Assembly: GCA_965153355.1 (NCBI GenBank)
Contig: OZ231127.1
Location: 41,602,001 to 41,666,000 of the forward strand
Direction: 5' to 3'
Length of the DNA: 64,000 nt
Source: Flaccisagitta enflata
Taxonomy: Eukaryota > Chaetognatha > Sagittoidea > Aphragmophora
The position numbers and the translations under genes were made by a program. Of the stretch, positions 49,803 to 61,625 are shown piece by piece; positions within the stretch are counted from its first letter, which is position 1, and every line of letters begins with the position of its first letter. The notes below the pieces were generated by a model. That model had not been told where the DNA came from. It did not search any database and saw only the letters and a list, made by a program, of their open reading frames with translations.

Positions 49803-51692
49803 ATGTCATCCCACCATGTCAGTGTGACCGGAGAGGAGTGTGAGGAGGGGCTGGGAGGAGGATATGAGTTCGACTTGGTGCAGATGGAGGATGAGGCGAT
49901 GGAGCCGAGGAGGGTGGAGTCGGAGGAGGTGCCGGTGGAATATCGGAACAAGGATTTGGTGTTGCCGGGGGGTCCGCAGGTGGCGGTGGCGGTGGAGAAG
50001 GATGGGGAGAGGAAGAAGAAGAGCAGGACGGAAGTAGCGGACATGGTGGGATCCTTCCGGATGTGTAGAGGTTCCAACGCATTGACGGAAGAATTTGATG
50101 AGTGGCAATTCTCGACCGAAGCGCAGAGGGATATTATGGCCTCCAATTTGGCGGTCTTGGTATTCTTCCATGTCGGTCAGAAGCGCTACCCCAATGTATA
50201 CGTGGCCCAACTGATAAAGGTCGATGGCGAAATGGACTGGGTCCTGGTCGAAGATGCCTTCGACATTTACAAAATCGGCCATGCGATGTGCTCACGCCTG
50301 CGTCACCTGTCGGTGCTGTTGTGGTGTAGTCAGGGGCAGGTGAAGATGGCGATGCGGAGGTATGCGAAGAAGCCGGGGGTGTGTACGGCGTACGGGCTGT
50401 GGGAGCCGGAGAGGAGGGAGCCGCCGCGGTGGCCGTGTTTGCGCGGCGACTCGGCGATGGAGGAGACGGAGGTGGTGGTGAGATTTAAGGAGGCGGTGGC
50501 GACGGAGGACGCGAAGAAGAGGAAGGGGAAGCTGAGGATCGCGGAGTTGGACGGTTTGTTGGCGGCGGAGGTGGATAAGTGGAGGAAGAGAGATATGAGG
50601 TGGAACTCGAAGGGTGACGCAGGGCCAGAAAGGGCAGTGAGGATGCCCAATCAGTTATGGGGGTGCCCTCTCCTTCCTGAGTGGCGTGGTGCAGGGGCAG
50701 TGGCGGACGTGGGGCCGGAGCCAAGGGACTTGGAAGCGGATGACGTGGTGGTGCGTAGACAGGGAGAGGGAGGAGGAGTTGAGGATGAGGAAGAGGGGGA
50801 GCGGGGGGAGTGGACGAAGAAGCAGGAGAGGCAGAGGAAGAAGAACTTGAAGTTTAGGGAGAATAGAAGGAAGAGGCAGCTGGAGTACAAGGAGGAGAGA
50901 GATGGGTTGAAGGAAAAGATAGAGGAGAAGAGGAAGCAGATGGAAGAGGTGAAGGCAGAGGTTGAGCGGGAGAAGAAGGAGAAGCTGGAAGGGATGCAGC
51001 GGGAAATGGAGGAGATGGAAAAGGAGATGAAGGAAAAGGCGAAGGAAAGGAAGGAGAGGGAGAAGCCCTCAAAGAAGAAGAAGAAGCAGGAGGAGGAGGG
51101 TGCTGCCGGGGGTGCTCCTGTAGCCACTCCAAAGGCTGACCCACCGACGTCGTCTTCTTCATCCTCATCTAAGAAGGGAAAGGGGAAGCATCCGGAGGGG
51201 GGGAAGGCGATGGCTGCCGCTTCGGCGGCAGACTCATCCATCCCCCCACCGACGCCGTCCCCCAACCCTCAGAACAATTATCGGCAGAGTGGCCGTGGAA
51301 ATGGTCGTGGTAATGGCCGCGGCCGTGGAGGCTGGCGCCGCGACCACGGCGGTTTCCGGTCCAACCAGTCTATGAATGATGAGGACTTGTCGCGGCGGTA
51401 CAGGGAGGCGACGCCCTTCCTTCCCAACGCGTCGTTCTCCACCCCCCCGTCGAGTTTTGAGGACTTTTTTCGCGGGGTATGCTTGCTGGGGCGGACTGCG
51501 GCAACAGAAGCGATGGCACCTGTTGCCACCTCGTCGCCGTCAGCGCCTCGCCCTCGACATTGCGGACACGGTGGCCAGCGTCATGGGCATCAGCAGCAGC
51601 AGCATCATCAGCAGCCGCCTGCCGCTGATCCGGACGCGCAGCGCGGTCCGCAGCCACAAGGGCAGCGTGGTGCGGCACCTTCGCGTCGCTAG
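49803..51692 (+). CDS. Unrecognised third ORF of the BEL/Pao element, coiled coil and RG-rich
   Basis: An intact frame of 629 codons from MSSHHVSVTG. The frame is open 59 codons further upstream to 49626, but that part is AT-rich and Asn-rich, unlike the rest. It sits between integrase and 3' LTR, the position of an envelope gene in some BEL elements. I see no signal peptide, membrane anchor or cysteine pattern of an envelope protein. Visible parts: an acidic N-terminus; a mixed region at about 90-270 with VLVFFHVGQKRYPNVYVAQL and GLWEPERREPPRWPCL; a long Glu/Lys/Arg coiled coil at about 330-450; a Ser-rich linker; an RG block at about 500-520 (GRGNGRGNGRGRGG); a His/Gln-rich tail. RG boxes and basic coiled coils suggest RNA binding or assembly, which is inference. 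The coding strand is strikingly purine-rich. Function unknown. Confidence 0.7.
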   Translation: MSSHHVSVTGEECEEGLGGGYEFDLVQMEDEAMEPRRVESEEVPVEYRNKDLVLPGGPQVAVAVEKDGERKKKSRTEVADMVGSFRMCRGSNALTEEFDEWQFSTEAQRDIMASNLAVLVFFHVGQKRYPNVYVAQLIKVDGEMDWVLVEDAFDIYKIGHAMCSRLRHLSVLLWCSQGQVKMAMRRYAKKPGVCTAYGLWEPERREPPRWPCLRGDSAMEETEVVVRFKEAVATEDAKKRKGKLRIAELDGLLAAEVDKWRKRDMRWNSKGDAGPERAVRMPNQLWGCPLLPEWRGAGAVADVGPEPRDLEADDVVVRRQGEGGGVEDEEEGERGEWTKKQERQRKKNLKFRENRRKRQLEYKEERDGLKEKIEEKRKQMEEVKAEVEREKKEKLEGMQREMEEMEKEMKEKAKERKEREKPSKKKKKQEEEGAAGGAPVATPKADPPTSSSSSSSKKGKGKHPEGGKAMAAASAADSSIPPPTPSPNPQNNYRQSGRGNGRGNGRGRGGWRRDHGGFRSNQSMNDEDLSRRYREATPFLPNASFSTPPSSFEDFFRGVCLLGRTAATEAMAPVATSSPSAPRPRHCGHGGQRHGHQQQQHHQQPPAADPDAQRGPQPQGQRGAAPSRR

Positions 51693-51799
51693 GCGCGTCT
51701 CGCGCCGCTCCTTTCGCCGTCCGTTCGTCCGCTCATTCAGGTGACTTGATCCTTTGTCTCTCTTCGATTTTTTTTTGAGGCGGGACGGTGTGACTAGGT

Positions 51800-51824
51800 T
51801 GGAATGGGATTCCAACGGGGGGAC
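51800..51824 (+). other. Candidate polypurine tract
   Basis: Purine-rich stretch GGAATGGGATTCC then AACGGGGGGAC directly before the LTR. This is the expected primer site for plus-strand DNA synthesis. Confidence 0.6.
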
Positions 51825-52376
51825 TGTGGAATATCGTTGATATTTTGGCATTCGGCGCCTTTGTACTGCGATCTATTTCATTGTCCTTTCGTTGGCGTTG
51901 CTATTCATTTGCTTGTGATGATATATTTGATTATCTGGATGCATTCTTTCTTTCAGTTAATCAGTGTATTTTAACAAGCAATTCAACCTGGAAGCACTTT
52001 GGGGATTACAGTGGAACCTGTGGTGAGTGTACTTGGCTACATTTGTTGACAATTGATTGAATTGATTGAGGTAGTTATTGATGATACACACTAGCTAGTT
52101 AGTTGGTAGACATTAACCAATCCTTCCCCCCTCTCTCTTCTGTTTCTCCCTCTTTCTCTTTCTGTACATAATAGTTTAAATACACTTTCTTACCTAGTTA
52201 TTAGAGATAACATCCACAGACTGACGATGGGATCAACGCCACCGGAAGTGACGTTATCGGCGTGATTGGCGTAGCGATGGCGTACTCATACCGGAAGTGG
52301 CGTCTTCAATCGGAAGTTGCGTGGACGACGAGATCCTAACGACGGTACGAGACAGTATTTTCTACGGTTCTTTACA
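51825..52376 (+). repeat. 3' LTR of the BEL/Pao element
   Basis: Begins TGTGGAATATCG and ends GGTTCTTTACA, that is TG..CA. It is bounded by the purine tract on the left and family 1 sequence on the right. It contains CCGGAAGTGACGT at 52242, CCGGAAGTGG at 52291 and CGGAAGTTGC at 52311, resembling ETS and CRE-type sites. No 5' LTR partner was seen in the window, so LTR identity cannot be checked here. Confidence 0.75.
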
Positions 52377-52548
52377 GACGGACGGACCGACCGACCGACA
52401 CGGCAAGGTGTTGAGTCGCGAGTCTGCGACTAAAAAGATAAGGGAACGATAGAAAAGCAAAAACCGGAGAGTTTGGTTTCCTTGACATAGGAGGAAGCAT
52501 TCATCAAAACTTTCGTTACGACTAAGAATTTTTCACTTTTCTCTTACC

Positions 52549-52646
52549 GCCAAAACAATGGACCAAAGCATGATAGGTAGCTCTCTCTGTTAAGGACCGC
52601 CAAAACAATAGACCAAAGCATGATAGGTGGCTCTCTCTGTTAAGGC
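52549..52646. repeat. Tandem duplication, about 48-bp unit
   Basis: ACCGCCAAAACAATGGACC to CTCTCTGTTAAGG occurs twice. The left arm has it once (36060-36110). Confidence 0.85.
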
Positions 52647-52762
52647 GTTACTTCGCCGATCAATTTTCTCGCAGTGTTTACCATCCGCTTCTTCTTGTTT
52701 TTAGCGACCATCTTTCTAACTCAATAAATGTCGAAGGAGGCCAAAACTAAAACTTTTTTTTG

Positions 52763-52903
52763 TCGCGTGCTACGCGACTCTACAACCCGCTATGTCGGTC
52801 CGTCGGTAGGTCGGTCTGCTTACTGATCCAGCCCAAATGCTCTAGTGACCTTCTTCTGCACTGCTCCTGCCCACCCGCACGCGACTGTATCCGGCCTTGT
52901 TAA
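52763..52903 (-). mobile_element. Family 1 element (AGTCGCGTGC type)
   Basis: Terminus TTTTTTGTCGCGTGCTACG, hairpin GTCGCGTGCTACGCGAC, a GTCGGTCCGTCGG core, CTGCTCCTGCCCACCCGC, arm GCACGCGACT and GTATCCGGCCTTGTT. Partner of the copy at 35660-35806. Confidence 0.85.
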
Positions 52904-53607
52904 GTAAAAGCGTGGATGTAGGTTGGTTTAATTCTATGTAGGTCGGTTAGAGTTTAGTCGGTAGAGATGTGAATAGCCAAATCCGAAGATTACTGGTCAC
53001 CAAAACAGGGCAAAAGTTGCGGACGAATGGGCAGGGGCAGTACTAAAGTACTCCAAAACCACAGTAAAACAGTATTTCCCACTTACATAGCTTACAATGA
53101 CCTATAACAAAAAAAAAAAAAAAAAAAAAAAAGACAAGAAAAAATTATCATTCAGGATTATTACAGACGGACCGAAGGACGGTCGGACGGACCAACCTAC
53201 CGACACAGCACGGTCGCGACTAATAATGTTTTAAAGCCCTTTAATAAAGGGGCAGGAGCAACTGGTATTTAGAGAAAGACAGACCAATTAACAACGAATA
53301 ATCTTTAATTCACTGCCCAAGCAATAATATAGCAACTAGTGCGCACAGGAAAACAAAAAACGCGGACGCGGTGAATATGAATCCGATCCTTGCTAACATC
53401 TGCCGCGTTTTCCGGCTCAAACATTGAAAAAAATTGTAAAACATCATAGCTTTGTATACGTGTGCGATTTTTCCATTCACAACTATTGGTCGAACCGCTT
53501 TCTGAGTGAATGTTGATGTACTGCTAACCTTGGCGATTTTCTTTACGACCTGTCATATACAGCAGCGCGGGGACTGGAAGCACCTGGGAATAAAGGAACA
53601 GAGGAAG

Positions 53608-54002
<395 letters not shown>

Positions 54003-54211
54003 GCAAATATAGAATGAACTGTAAATATCATAAAAATAATAAGAGAGAATGCAAAAAAATTAGTAAACAAGACAGAAAGAACAAAAAAAAAAAAAAGAAA
54101 AAAAAAAAAAATTATGAAACAAGGGAAAAACGAAACACAGGAAGAATGAATGTAAGAAAGAAAGAAATTAAGAAAGAGAGAAAGAAAGAAAGGAATGAAG
54201 AAAAAAGGCCA

Positions 54212-54344
54212 AGTATGCCAATAAGATGCGACGTGTGGATTGTAGAACGAATGCGTTACCGACAGACTGATCGACCGACCGACCAACCGACCAACCAACG
54301 GACACAGCCAGTTATAAAGGCGCTTTGTCGCACCTAAAAAGAAA
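54212..54344 (+). mobile_element. Family 1 element (AGGTGCGAC type)
   Basis: 5' AGATGCGAC, a GACCGACCGACC core, and 3' GTCGCACCT followed by AAAAA. Partner of 34126-34252. Confidence 0.8.
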
Positions 54345-54354
54345 GTAATGAAGG

Positions 54355-54358
54355 ACGA

Positions 54359-54426
<68 letters not shown>

Positions 54427-54449
54427 AAAAGATAGAAAGAAAGGAAGAT

Positions 54450-54539
<90 letters not shown>

Positions 54540-54550
54540 GAAGAAAGAAA
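54355..54550. repeat. (GAAA)n microsatellite
   Basis: GAAA array with a few GATA units. Confidence 0.97.
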
Positions 54551-54931
54551 ATTGAATTTTGAAACTTAAAATGAAATAATTCGGGTATTTGAAATGACAA
54601 TTTGTCTATCCTCAAATTCCTCATTACTGTTGAAATCCGTCGACAAAGGAGGCGCATGGCAAGGAATATTCGAGAAAAATTGTTACTACTCCCGAAAGAC
54701 AGAATGAAACAAAGAGAGCGAAAGAAAGATAAGTAAGAAGAAGAAAGAGGAAATCAAGAAAAATGACGGACAGGTCATTGCTTTCTCAGAGACACAACCA
54801 CTCTTCTTCTTGAACCTGATGTCGGTTTGTTTTCGATCAGGAAACCACTAAATGTCACAATCCCGTGTCTCAATAGCACCATCACCGTCTTCACAGGTCC
54901 CTTTCTCATAAATAAGGGGAAAAAACATATC

Positions 54932-55213
<282 letters not shown>

Positions 55214-55509
55214 AAACAGACACTGACACAGATCCAGAGACAGAGACAGAGTCATTGAAGCGACACAAAGACAGAAGAGAGTTGGAAACAGACAGACAGA
55301 CAAGGAATGTAAGATAAGAGAAGAAAAGGGGATAGAGTACAGAAGAAGAACTGGAGAAAAACATTTTTACGAGAAAAGTCCGGACCAAGAAATTTTTTAT
55401 GACACCCTTTGTTCTGAATAATGACAGTTGAGGTCAGTAGAAAGAACTCTAAAGCTTCAAAAACGAGGGGGAGAAAAAAGGGAAAACGAACGGACCAAGA
55501 TAAAAGCAG

Positions 55510-55630
<121 letters not shown>

Positions 55631-56330
55631 ACACACATAAAAGAATAGACAGAGGAATACAAGCCCATACACACGCATGGACAGTCAGCAGACAAAACAT
55701 AATAGGTATATTTATCTTACTAATGGTTTTGATCCAACATATTGATAGTAAACAAAATATTTTATGTAACAAATATAAGTTGAAATAACACCTGGCTGTA
55801 ATGTTACAAAATTGTAGCATTACAGCCGGCTGTAATTCTAACAACCAGATGTTGTACTTTGAAGAACTGATTGTTGCATAGATATTTTGCTCATGAGCAG
55901 TATGTTTGATCAAAGCCGATGATATGATATATAGCCAATGGTATTATGGTATTTTTCCACTGACTGTGGATGCGACTAAGAATCGATTTAGGCATGCAAA
56001 GGATACAGAAAAATCATCATATTCACAGCAAACAGAATGAGCACGCAGACAAAAGGGACGGGAGAAGACAGTAAGAAACGGAAAAAAAGACAGACAGACA
56101 TCCAGACAGTGAGAGAAGGAAAACGAGAACATAGACTTAACACTGAAATGGGAAAGCTTCCAAAAGAATGGTGCGTTTTTTTTATCCTTGATGTCTTTTC
56201 CGACCCTGCCAATGGGTGAAGCAATGGGTAAGGAAATGGGTAAGGCAATGAAACGAAGGGTTTAGGAGAGTTTAGAGAGCCATTGCATCAGCGAAGATTT
56301 CTTCCGTTAGAAGAAATCCAGGTCTTTCCT

Positions 56331-56587
56331 TTTTTAGGTGCGCCATAGCACCTCAAGAAGAGGCACACTCCGTCCGTCGGTCGGTCATTCCGTCGGTCGG
56401 TCACGCTCGAATGAAAAATTGCTGAACATGTTACTCGTCATTTCATTCATTAAGATATTCAGCTACGGTTAGGTCTGTAAGAGCTGGGGATAGGTCTGAT
56501 AGAGCTGGGAAAAGGTCTGATAGAGCTCGGGGTAAGAATCAATAAGGTCAGGTGCACCGTCTTGGTCCGTGTATCCGGCCTTGTTTT
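56331..56587 (-). mobile_element. Family 1 element (GGTGCGCC type)
   Basis: Terminus TTTTTTAGGTGCGCCATAGC with hairpin partner GCACCT, a GTCGGTCGGTC core, the GATAGAGCTGGG repeat, GGTGCACC and GTGTATCCGGCCTTGTTT. Partner of 28975-29228. One arm mismatch. Confidence 0.85.
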
Positions 56588-56785
56588 TTCGTTCCTGGCT
56601 ATGGAGAATGAGTTTTCTGCAGACCAATGGCCAATTGGCTATACGTGGTCCAAACAAGGACCAAAACAAAGTTCGTCACTCGTCAGTGTTTTCCATTTTT
56701 ACTTTTTTAGATAATCAGAATTGACGATGGTATGTTTTAGTTTAAATGTTATAGTAATTCAGCAATTGGAAAACATCAGCACACC

Positions 56786-56813
56786 ACCACAACAACAACA
56801 ACAACAAAAACAA

Positions 56814-56845
<32 letters not shown>

Positions 56846-56928
56846 GCAACGGCAACGGCAACGACAACGAAAACAAAAACAAAAACAACATTAACAGCAA
56901 CAACAACAACAACGACAGCAACAACAAT

Positions 56929-57013
<85 letters not shown>

Positions 57014-57030
57014 GCAACAGCAACAACAGC

Positions 57031-57064
<34 letters not shown>

Positions 57065-57066
57065 GC

Positions 57067-57123
<57 letters not shown>
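56786..57123. repeat. (AAC)n microsatellite
   Basis: AAC array with ACG and AGC variants, partner of the GTT array at 28094-28773. Confidence 0.97.
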
Positions 57124-57124
<1 letters not shown>

Positions 57125-57261
57125 TTCGCCAAGGACAAAGAGTATGATTTTCCTTCAGAGAAATGTCACCCATTATTCTTTTTTCAGCGCCATTCATGTT
57201 TCTTCTTCATGTAGATAATAAAACAAATCGATCGATCTTCCTCTCACCGGAAATAGCTCCT

Positions 57262-57525
57262 TTTTAGTCGCGTGCACGCGACTCTACACCCCGCTTTCTC
57301 CATCCGTCCGTCCTTCCGTCCGTCCGTCCGTCCGTCCGTCCGTCCGTCCGTCCGTCCGTCCGTCCGTCCGTCCGTCCGTCTGTCGGTCCATCGGTCCGTC
57401 AGACTTTTTCTTTACTTATCATTCTTTTTTGTTTTAGTCATTATAAGTCATTCTAGGGTATACCAAGTCATTCTAAGTCTCTCTAAGTCATTCTAAGTCA
57501 ATCTGTAAGTCTCGCACGCGACTTA
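57262..57525 (-). mobile_element. Family 1 element with (CCGT)n and AAGTCATTCT core
   Basis: Terminus TTTTTAGTCGCGTGCACG with hairpin GTCGCGTGCACGCGAC, a CCGT array (57302-57380), an AAGTCATTCT array, and CTCGCACGCGACTTATAGG. The second core repeat is the same decamer as the minisatellite at 14.5-15.4 kb. Confidence 0.8.
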
Positions 57526-57712
57526 TAGGTGTTGGCCTTTTTTCCGGCACGACCGACATCCCGGCAACGTCTAGCTCTGTTCTCTGTCTCTGTTTCTCGG
57601 TCTCTGTTTCTCTGTCTCTCTTTCTCTTTCTGTCTCTGCCTCTTTCTCTGTCTTTGTCTGTCTGTCGGTATGTCTGTCTGTCTGTTGTCTCTGTCAGTCA
57701 GTCTGTCTCCTC

Positions 57713-57945
<233 letters not shown>

Positions 57946-58092
57946 GATTTTTTTCTTACTCACTCTCTCTTACTCAATCTATCTAAAGGAGCCGTATCGC
58001 CGACAAAAAAGCAAATAACTGTTGAAACGATAAAATTCAATGACAGTCATCCACTAGGCTAGAGAGAAGAAAGGAGAAATTGCGAAACTGCA

Positions 58093-58204
<112 letters not shown>

Positions 58205-58272
58205 CTTTCCCTTTTCAGTCAAAAGCTAGCATTTTGTTTCCCTCAGTAGTCACACAAATTAAAGGCCATTCG

Positions 58273-58463
58273 TTTTTAGTCGCGTGCTACGCGACTCTGC
58301 ACCTCGCTTTGTCCGGCCGTCTGTCAGTCGGTCGGTCTATCTGTCGGTCCGTCCCACTTTTACTTTTTCTATTTCTTTCATTCTGTAACCTCACTGCTCC
58401 TGCCCAAATATGGCCCTTGCCCACTCCCACGCGACTGGGGTAGCCGAGTATCCGGCCTTGTAA
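58273..58463 (-). mobile_element. Family 1 element
   Basis: Terminus TTTTTAGTCGCGTGCTACG, hairpin GTCGCGTGCTACGCGAC, a GTCGGTCGGTC core, CTGCTCCTGCCCAAATATGG, CCACGCGACT and GTATCCGGCCTTGT. Arms pair at 9 of 10 positions. Confidence 0.85.
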
Positions 58464-58567
58464 ACAAAAGGAAATACAACCAGCATTCTTCCAGATTGAA
58501 AAAATTAAGGGCAAAGGCTATAACACAATTTTTTTCACACAAACGCTAACAGTCGCAAAAGCGTTAG

Positions 58568-59060
58568 ATGGTCAGCGGTACACGTGCCCTGCCTAAGTAG
58601 GTTCTAAGTTGAGGGGGGAGCAAGGCTGCGGCTCTGAAGGGGTCGATGACCATTGCTTTCAGACATGGGAATTTTCTCCTCTTTTTCCTCCTCCCCCTCC
58701 TCCTACTCCGTACGCCCCCCCACTCAAATCCTAGCCTCAAGGCCCATATCCCAGTCTCGAGGCCCAAACCCCAGTCTCAAGGCCTAATCCCAGCCTTGTG
58801 GCTCAAATCCCATCCCCAAGGCTCAAATTTCACCCTCGGGGCTGGGATTTGGGCCTCATGGGTGGGATTTAAGCCTCGGGGATGGAATTTGAGCCTTGAG
58901 GATTGGATTTGGGCCACGAGACTGGGATTTGGGCCTTGAGGCTAGGATTTGGGCCTTGAGGCTAGGATTTGATGGAGGGGGGACGGACGTAGGAGGAGGA
59001 GAAGGAGAAAATTCCTCGGTGTGAAAGCACAGGTCATTGACCCCTTCGGGGCCCCTGCCA
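58568..59060. mobile_element. Family 2 element with inverted minisatellite
   Basis: TGGTCAGCGGTACACGTGCC and the loop, GGCTGCGGCTCTGAAGGGG, the CTCAAGGCCCAAATCC array reversing near 58845, then CCCCTTCGGGGCCCCTGCC. Partner of 25165-25675. Confidence 0.8.
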
Positions 59061-59217
59061 AAAAAAGAGAACAACTTAATTCCTTTGATATCCTTTATTA
59101 CTTCAATTTCTTTAATTCATTCCTTTCATATTCCTTTAATATCAAAACTTCGTGGCCAAATTCGCATTGCCAATACACCCCCTCCCAAAAAAGAAAAAGA
59201 AAAAAAGTTTAACTTGG

Positions 59218-60719
59218 GGCAATTTCTCCTATAAAGTGGGCCGGCTGAAAAACATGAATTGGCAGCAAAAAAAAACATTGTTTTCTTCTACTTATCATTC
59301 TGTTGATAATGAAAGCTGTTCTAAGACATCCTTTGGGACAAAGTTCTCAACATACATCCTTCAAACTCAAGATTTTCATAGGTTAGGAAGCCAAAAGTAG
59401 AGCCAAAACAGTCTATTTTCCCTGTCACACTTGTGTCACACTTCATATCTACTACGATAAAACTATAAAAGAATTGTCAAGCCTTTCCAACGATAGATCA
59501 TTTTTGTACCATTGTGATCCCTAAAGAAGCATCAAAAATTTGATGAGGACTGGTGGAAATTTACTATGCAAAAATTTCATTTATAGTTGATTTATCAAAA
59601 ATGATGAAATATCTTATCTTGATATATTAATATATAATTGGGGAGGGTCGGTCATTCAGAACTATCATGATTGCTAGGGTTTTATGGAGTCTTAGGACTC
59701 AATGGGCTTGATATGAATCACATTACATGAGAAAATTCGAACTAGAGTTATCCCTCATCTGAAAACATCTGTTTTCTCACCTCTTGGAAAAGTAACAACA
59801 TTTCAGCTGCTCTTGAGGAAAAGTTGATAAATTTTAGAGTTTAGTCACTTACGTAAATTTCTTGTACTGATGCTAATTCCCTGATTAGCTGCTTAAACAT
59901 TTTAAGCTATGCCATTGGTTGCCACGATTTTCCCAATGTAACATAAAATTATGACTCTTAACAACATATGATGCACCAACCAATGAGCGTTCATGACATG
60001 ACCCAACAACCAATCACAGCTCAGCCTGAATGTGGCGCTAGTAGTCGTCTTAGTTGGGCCACACTCAGGCTTGAGAACAACCAGCCTCATAGAAAGTGAG
60101 GACCTAATAAATTGTACAAAACCTCCTAAGAAGGATCGAGAATCATAGCATTGGAGTGAATTCGACAATCAATAAACAGTGGAGAATAGAAAAAACATGC
60201 CAGCTTCTTCATGGTCTTACTACCAGCCACGCAGTTCTCCCAATGCTCCGCTGTCATGTTATTGAGGAATGGAGGCAGAGATTGCTGGTGTTCAGAAAAA
60301 AAAACATAAGGCTAATTACGGTCTCCCTAATATAATACATGATAAAACATATTTTAAAGTATGATGTAAAATTTTTTTTGTTCCCTGTTTAGTAAAGACA
60401 TAACCCAGGTTACATGCCAAATTTCGGAACTTTATGTTATTTCTAGCCAGAGATATTGATCTTTTAAGAAAGTGTCCTATCGAGTTAACACCTTGTCACA
60501 CTTATGTCACACTGTTTTTCACAAAAATGTATATAATTGAACTTAGTTCAAGACTTTAAGTGATTTTTTCAGTATGACTTGAAAAAGTATCAAATTCTGA
60601 GCCTGCAACCAAAATTTCAAGCTGATAGATGCAACTATCATTGAATTATGTTATTTTTTTCAATGTTAACTCAATCAGGCGCTTGATTTTGGCCGGGCCG
60701 GTTTATAGGAGAAACTGCC
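59218..60719. mobile_element. Non-autonomous TIR element with TTGG target duplication
   Basis: 1,502 bp with ends GGCAATTTCTCCTATAAA and TTTATAGGAGAAACTGCC, and GGGCCGGC/GCCGGGCCGG just inside. TTGG flanks both sides (59214-59217 and 60720-60723). The left arm keeps the empty site once, near 25008. There is no transposase-like frame; an 88-codon minus-strand frame at 59902-60168 has no recognised domain. A 4-bp duplication with GG..CC ends does not match a superfamily I can name safely. Confidence 0.92.
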
Positions 60720-60787
60720 TTGGATAATCTTGTCCCACTGTGTCGTGTACTGGTAATCTCTGCAATCTTCTTTAGTCGCATGCACGC

Positions 60788-61094
60788 TAGGGTGGTCCGG
60801 AATTGGGTCAAATTTCATATATTGATATACTTGAGCCCTTTGCACAAATGTGAAATAAAAGAAGGATTTCTCTCAAGCCGGGGTGTGAAATCAAACAAGA
60901 AACCTTGTCGGCAAAACTATAGGGTTGTTATGGGGATTTTTTTATTGCCATAGGAAGCCTATAGTTTTGCCGCCATGGTTTAATATTCAAATTCAGACCT
61001 CTACTTGTGGGAAAACCTTCTTTTTTGGTGCATTTATGCAAAAAACTAGAGTATATCATTTTTTGAAATTTGACCCTATTTCGTGACCACCCTA
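60788..61094. mobile_element. Non-autonomous hAT-like element inside a family 1 hairpin
   Basis: 307 bp with ends TAGGGTGGTC and GACCACCCTA, and a perfect 8-bp target duplication ATGCACGC (60780-60787 and 61095-61102). Long imperfect internal inverted repeat (GGGTCAAATTTC/GAAATTTGACCC; CAAAACTATAGG/CCTATAGTTTTG). It has split the terminal hairpin GTCGCATGCACGCGAC of a family 1 element. Confidence 0.92.
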
Positions 61095-61102
61095 ATGCAC
61101 GC

Positions 61103-61625
61103 GACTCTTCATCCCTATGTAGTTGGGTCCATCGGTCAATCAGTCTGTTGGTCTGAAATACTTTTTTTTCTCGGTATTTTGGTATTTGGTATTTGGTATT
61201 TGGTATTTGGTATTTGGTATTTTGGTATTTTTCGGTATTTTGGTCGGTTTTTACATCTTTGCTCCTAACCAAATGCTTGGTTAGCCTGTTTTATCACTGC
61301 CCCTGCCCACCCGCGCACGTCTTGGGTAGCCGTTTATCCGACCTTGTTTACAGTAATGTAGCATGTCTACAACCTCTTAACCGTCATTTTCATTACCTTT
61401 CTCTGTTGAGATAAATGAGGAGATAAGCCCAGAAGATTTGCAAAGGCTGAATCTTCTTGATATTTAAGAAATCATCATAGATAAGGGATAAGGGATAAGG
61501 TCGTATACACGGGCCCCAGTCGCGAACGGGCGGGAAGGGGTAGTTGAGCATAAATAGAAAGCTCATATTTGGAAGAAGTTACCGACCGACGGACCGACCT
61601 TCCGACACAGCAACGTATAAAGCTA
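61103..61625. mobile_element. Two family 1 copies, partners of 24533-24961
   Basis: The minus-strand copy has an extra (GGTATTT)n core at 61173-61240, which the left-arm copy lacks. The plus-strand copy follows at about 61495-61625. Confidence 0.8.

Larger units (their letters stand above)
47965..52376 (+). mobile_element. BEL/Pao-like LTR retrotransposon, 5'-truncated
   Basis: Order: integrase region, a long third open frame, a purine-rich tract and a 552-bp 3' LTR. Gag, protease, reverse transcriptase and the 5' LTR are missing. The LTR ends exactly where the right inverted-duplication arm begins (52376/52377), inside the core of a family 1 element. Confidence 0.85.

Noticed and set aside
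49626-49803. Upstream start of the third BEL/Pao frame at 49626
   Set aside because: The 59-codon extension is AT-rich and Asn-rich, unlike the purine-rich body; the ATG at 49803 fits the composition change better.
50651-51265. Minus-strand Ser/Pro-rich 204-residue frame
   Set aside because: Shadow of the purine-rich third frame of the BEL/Pao element.
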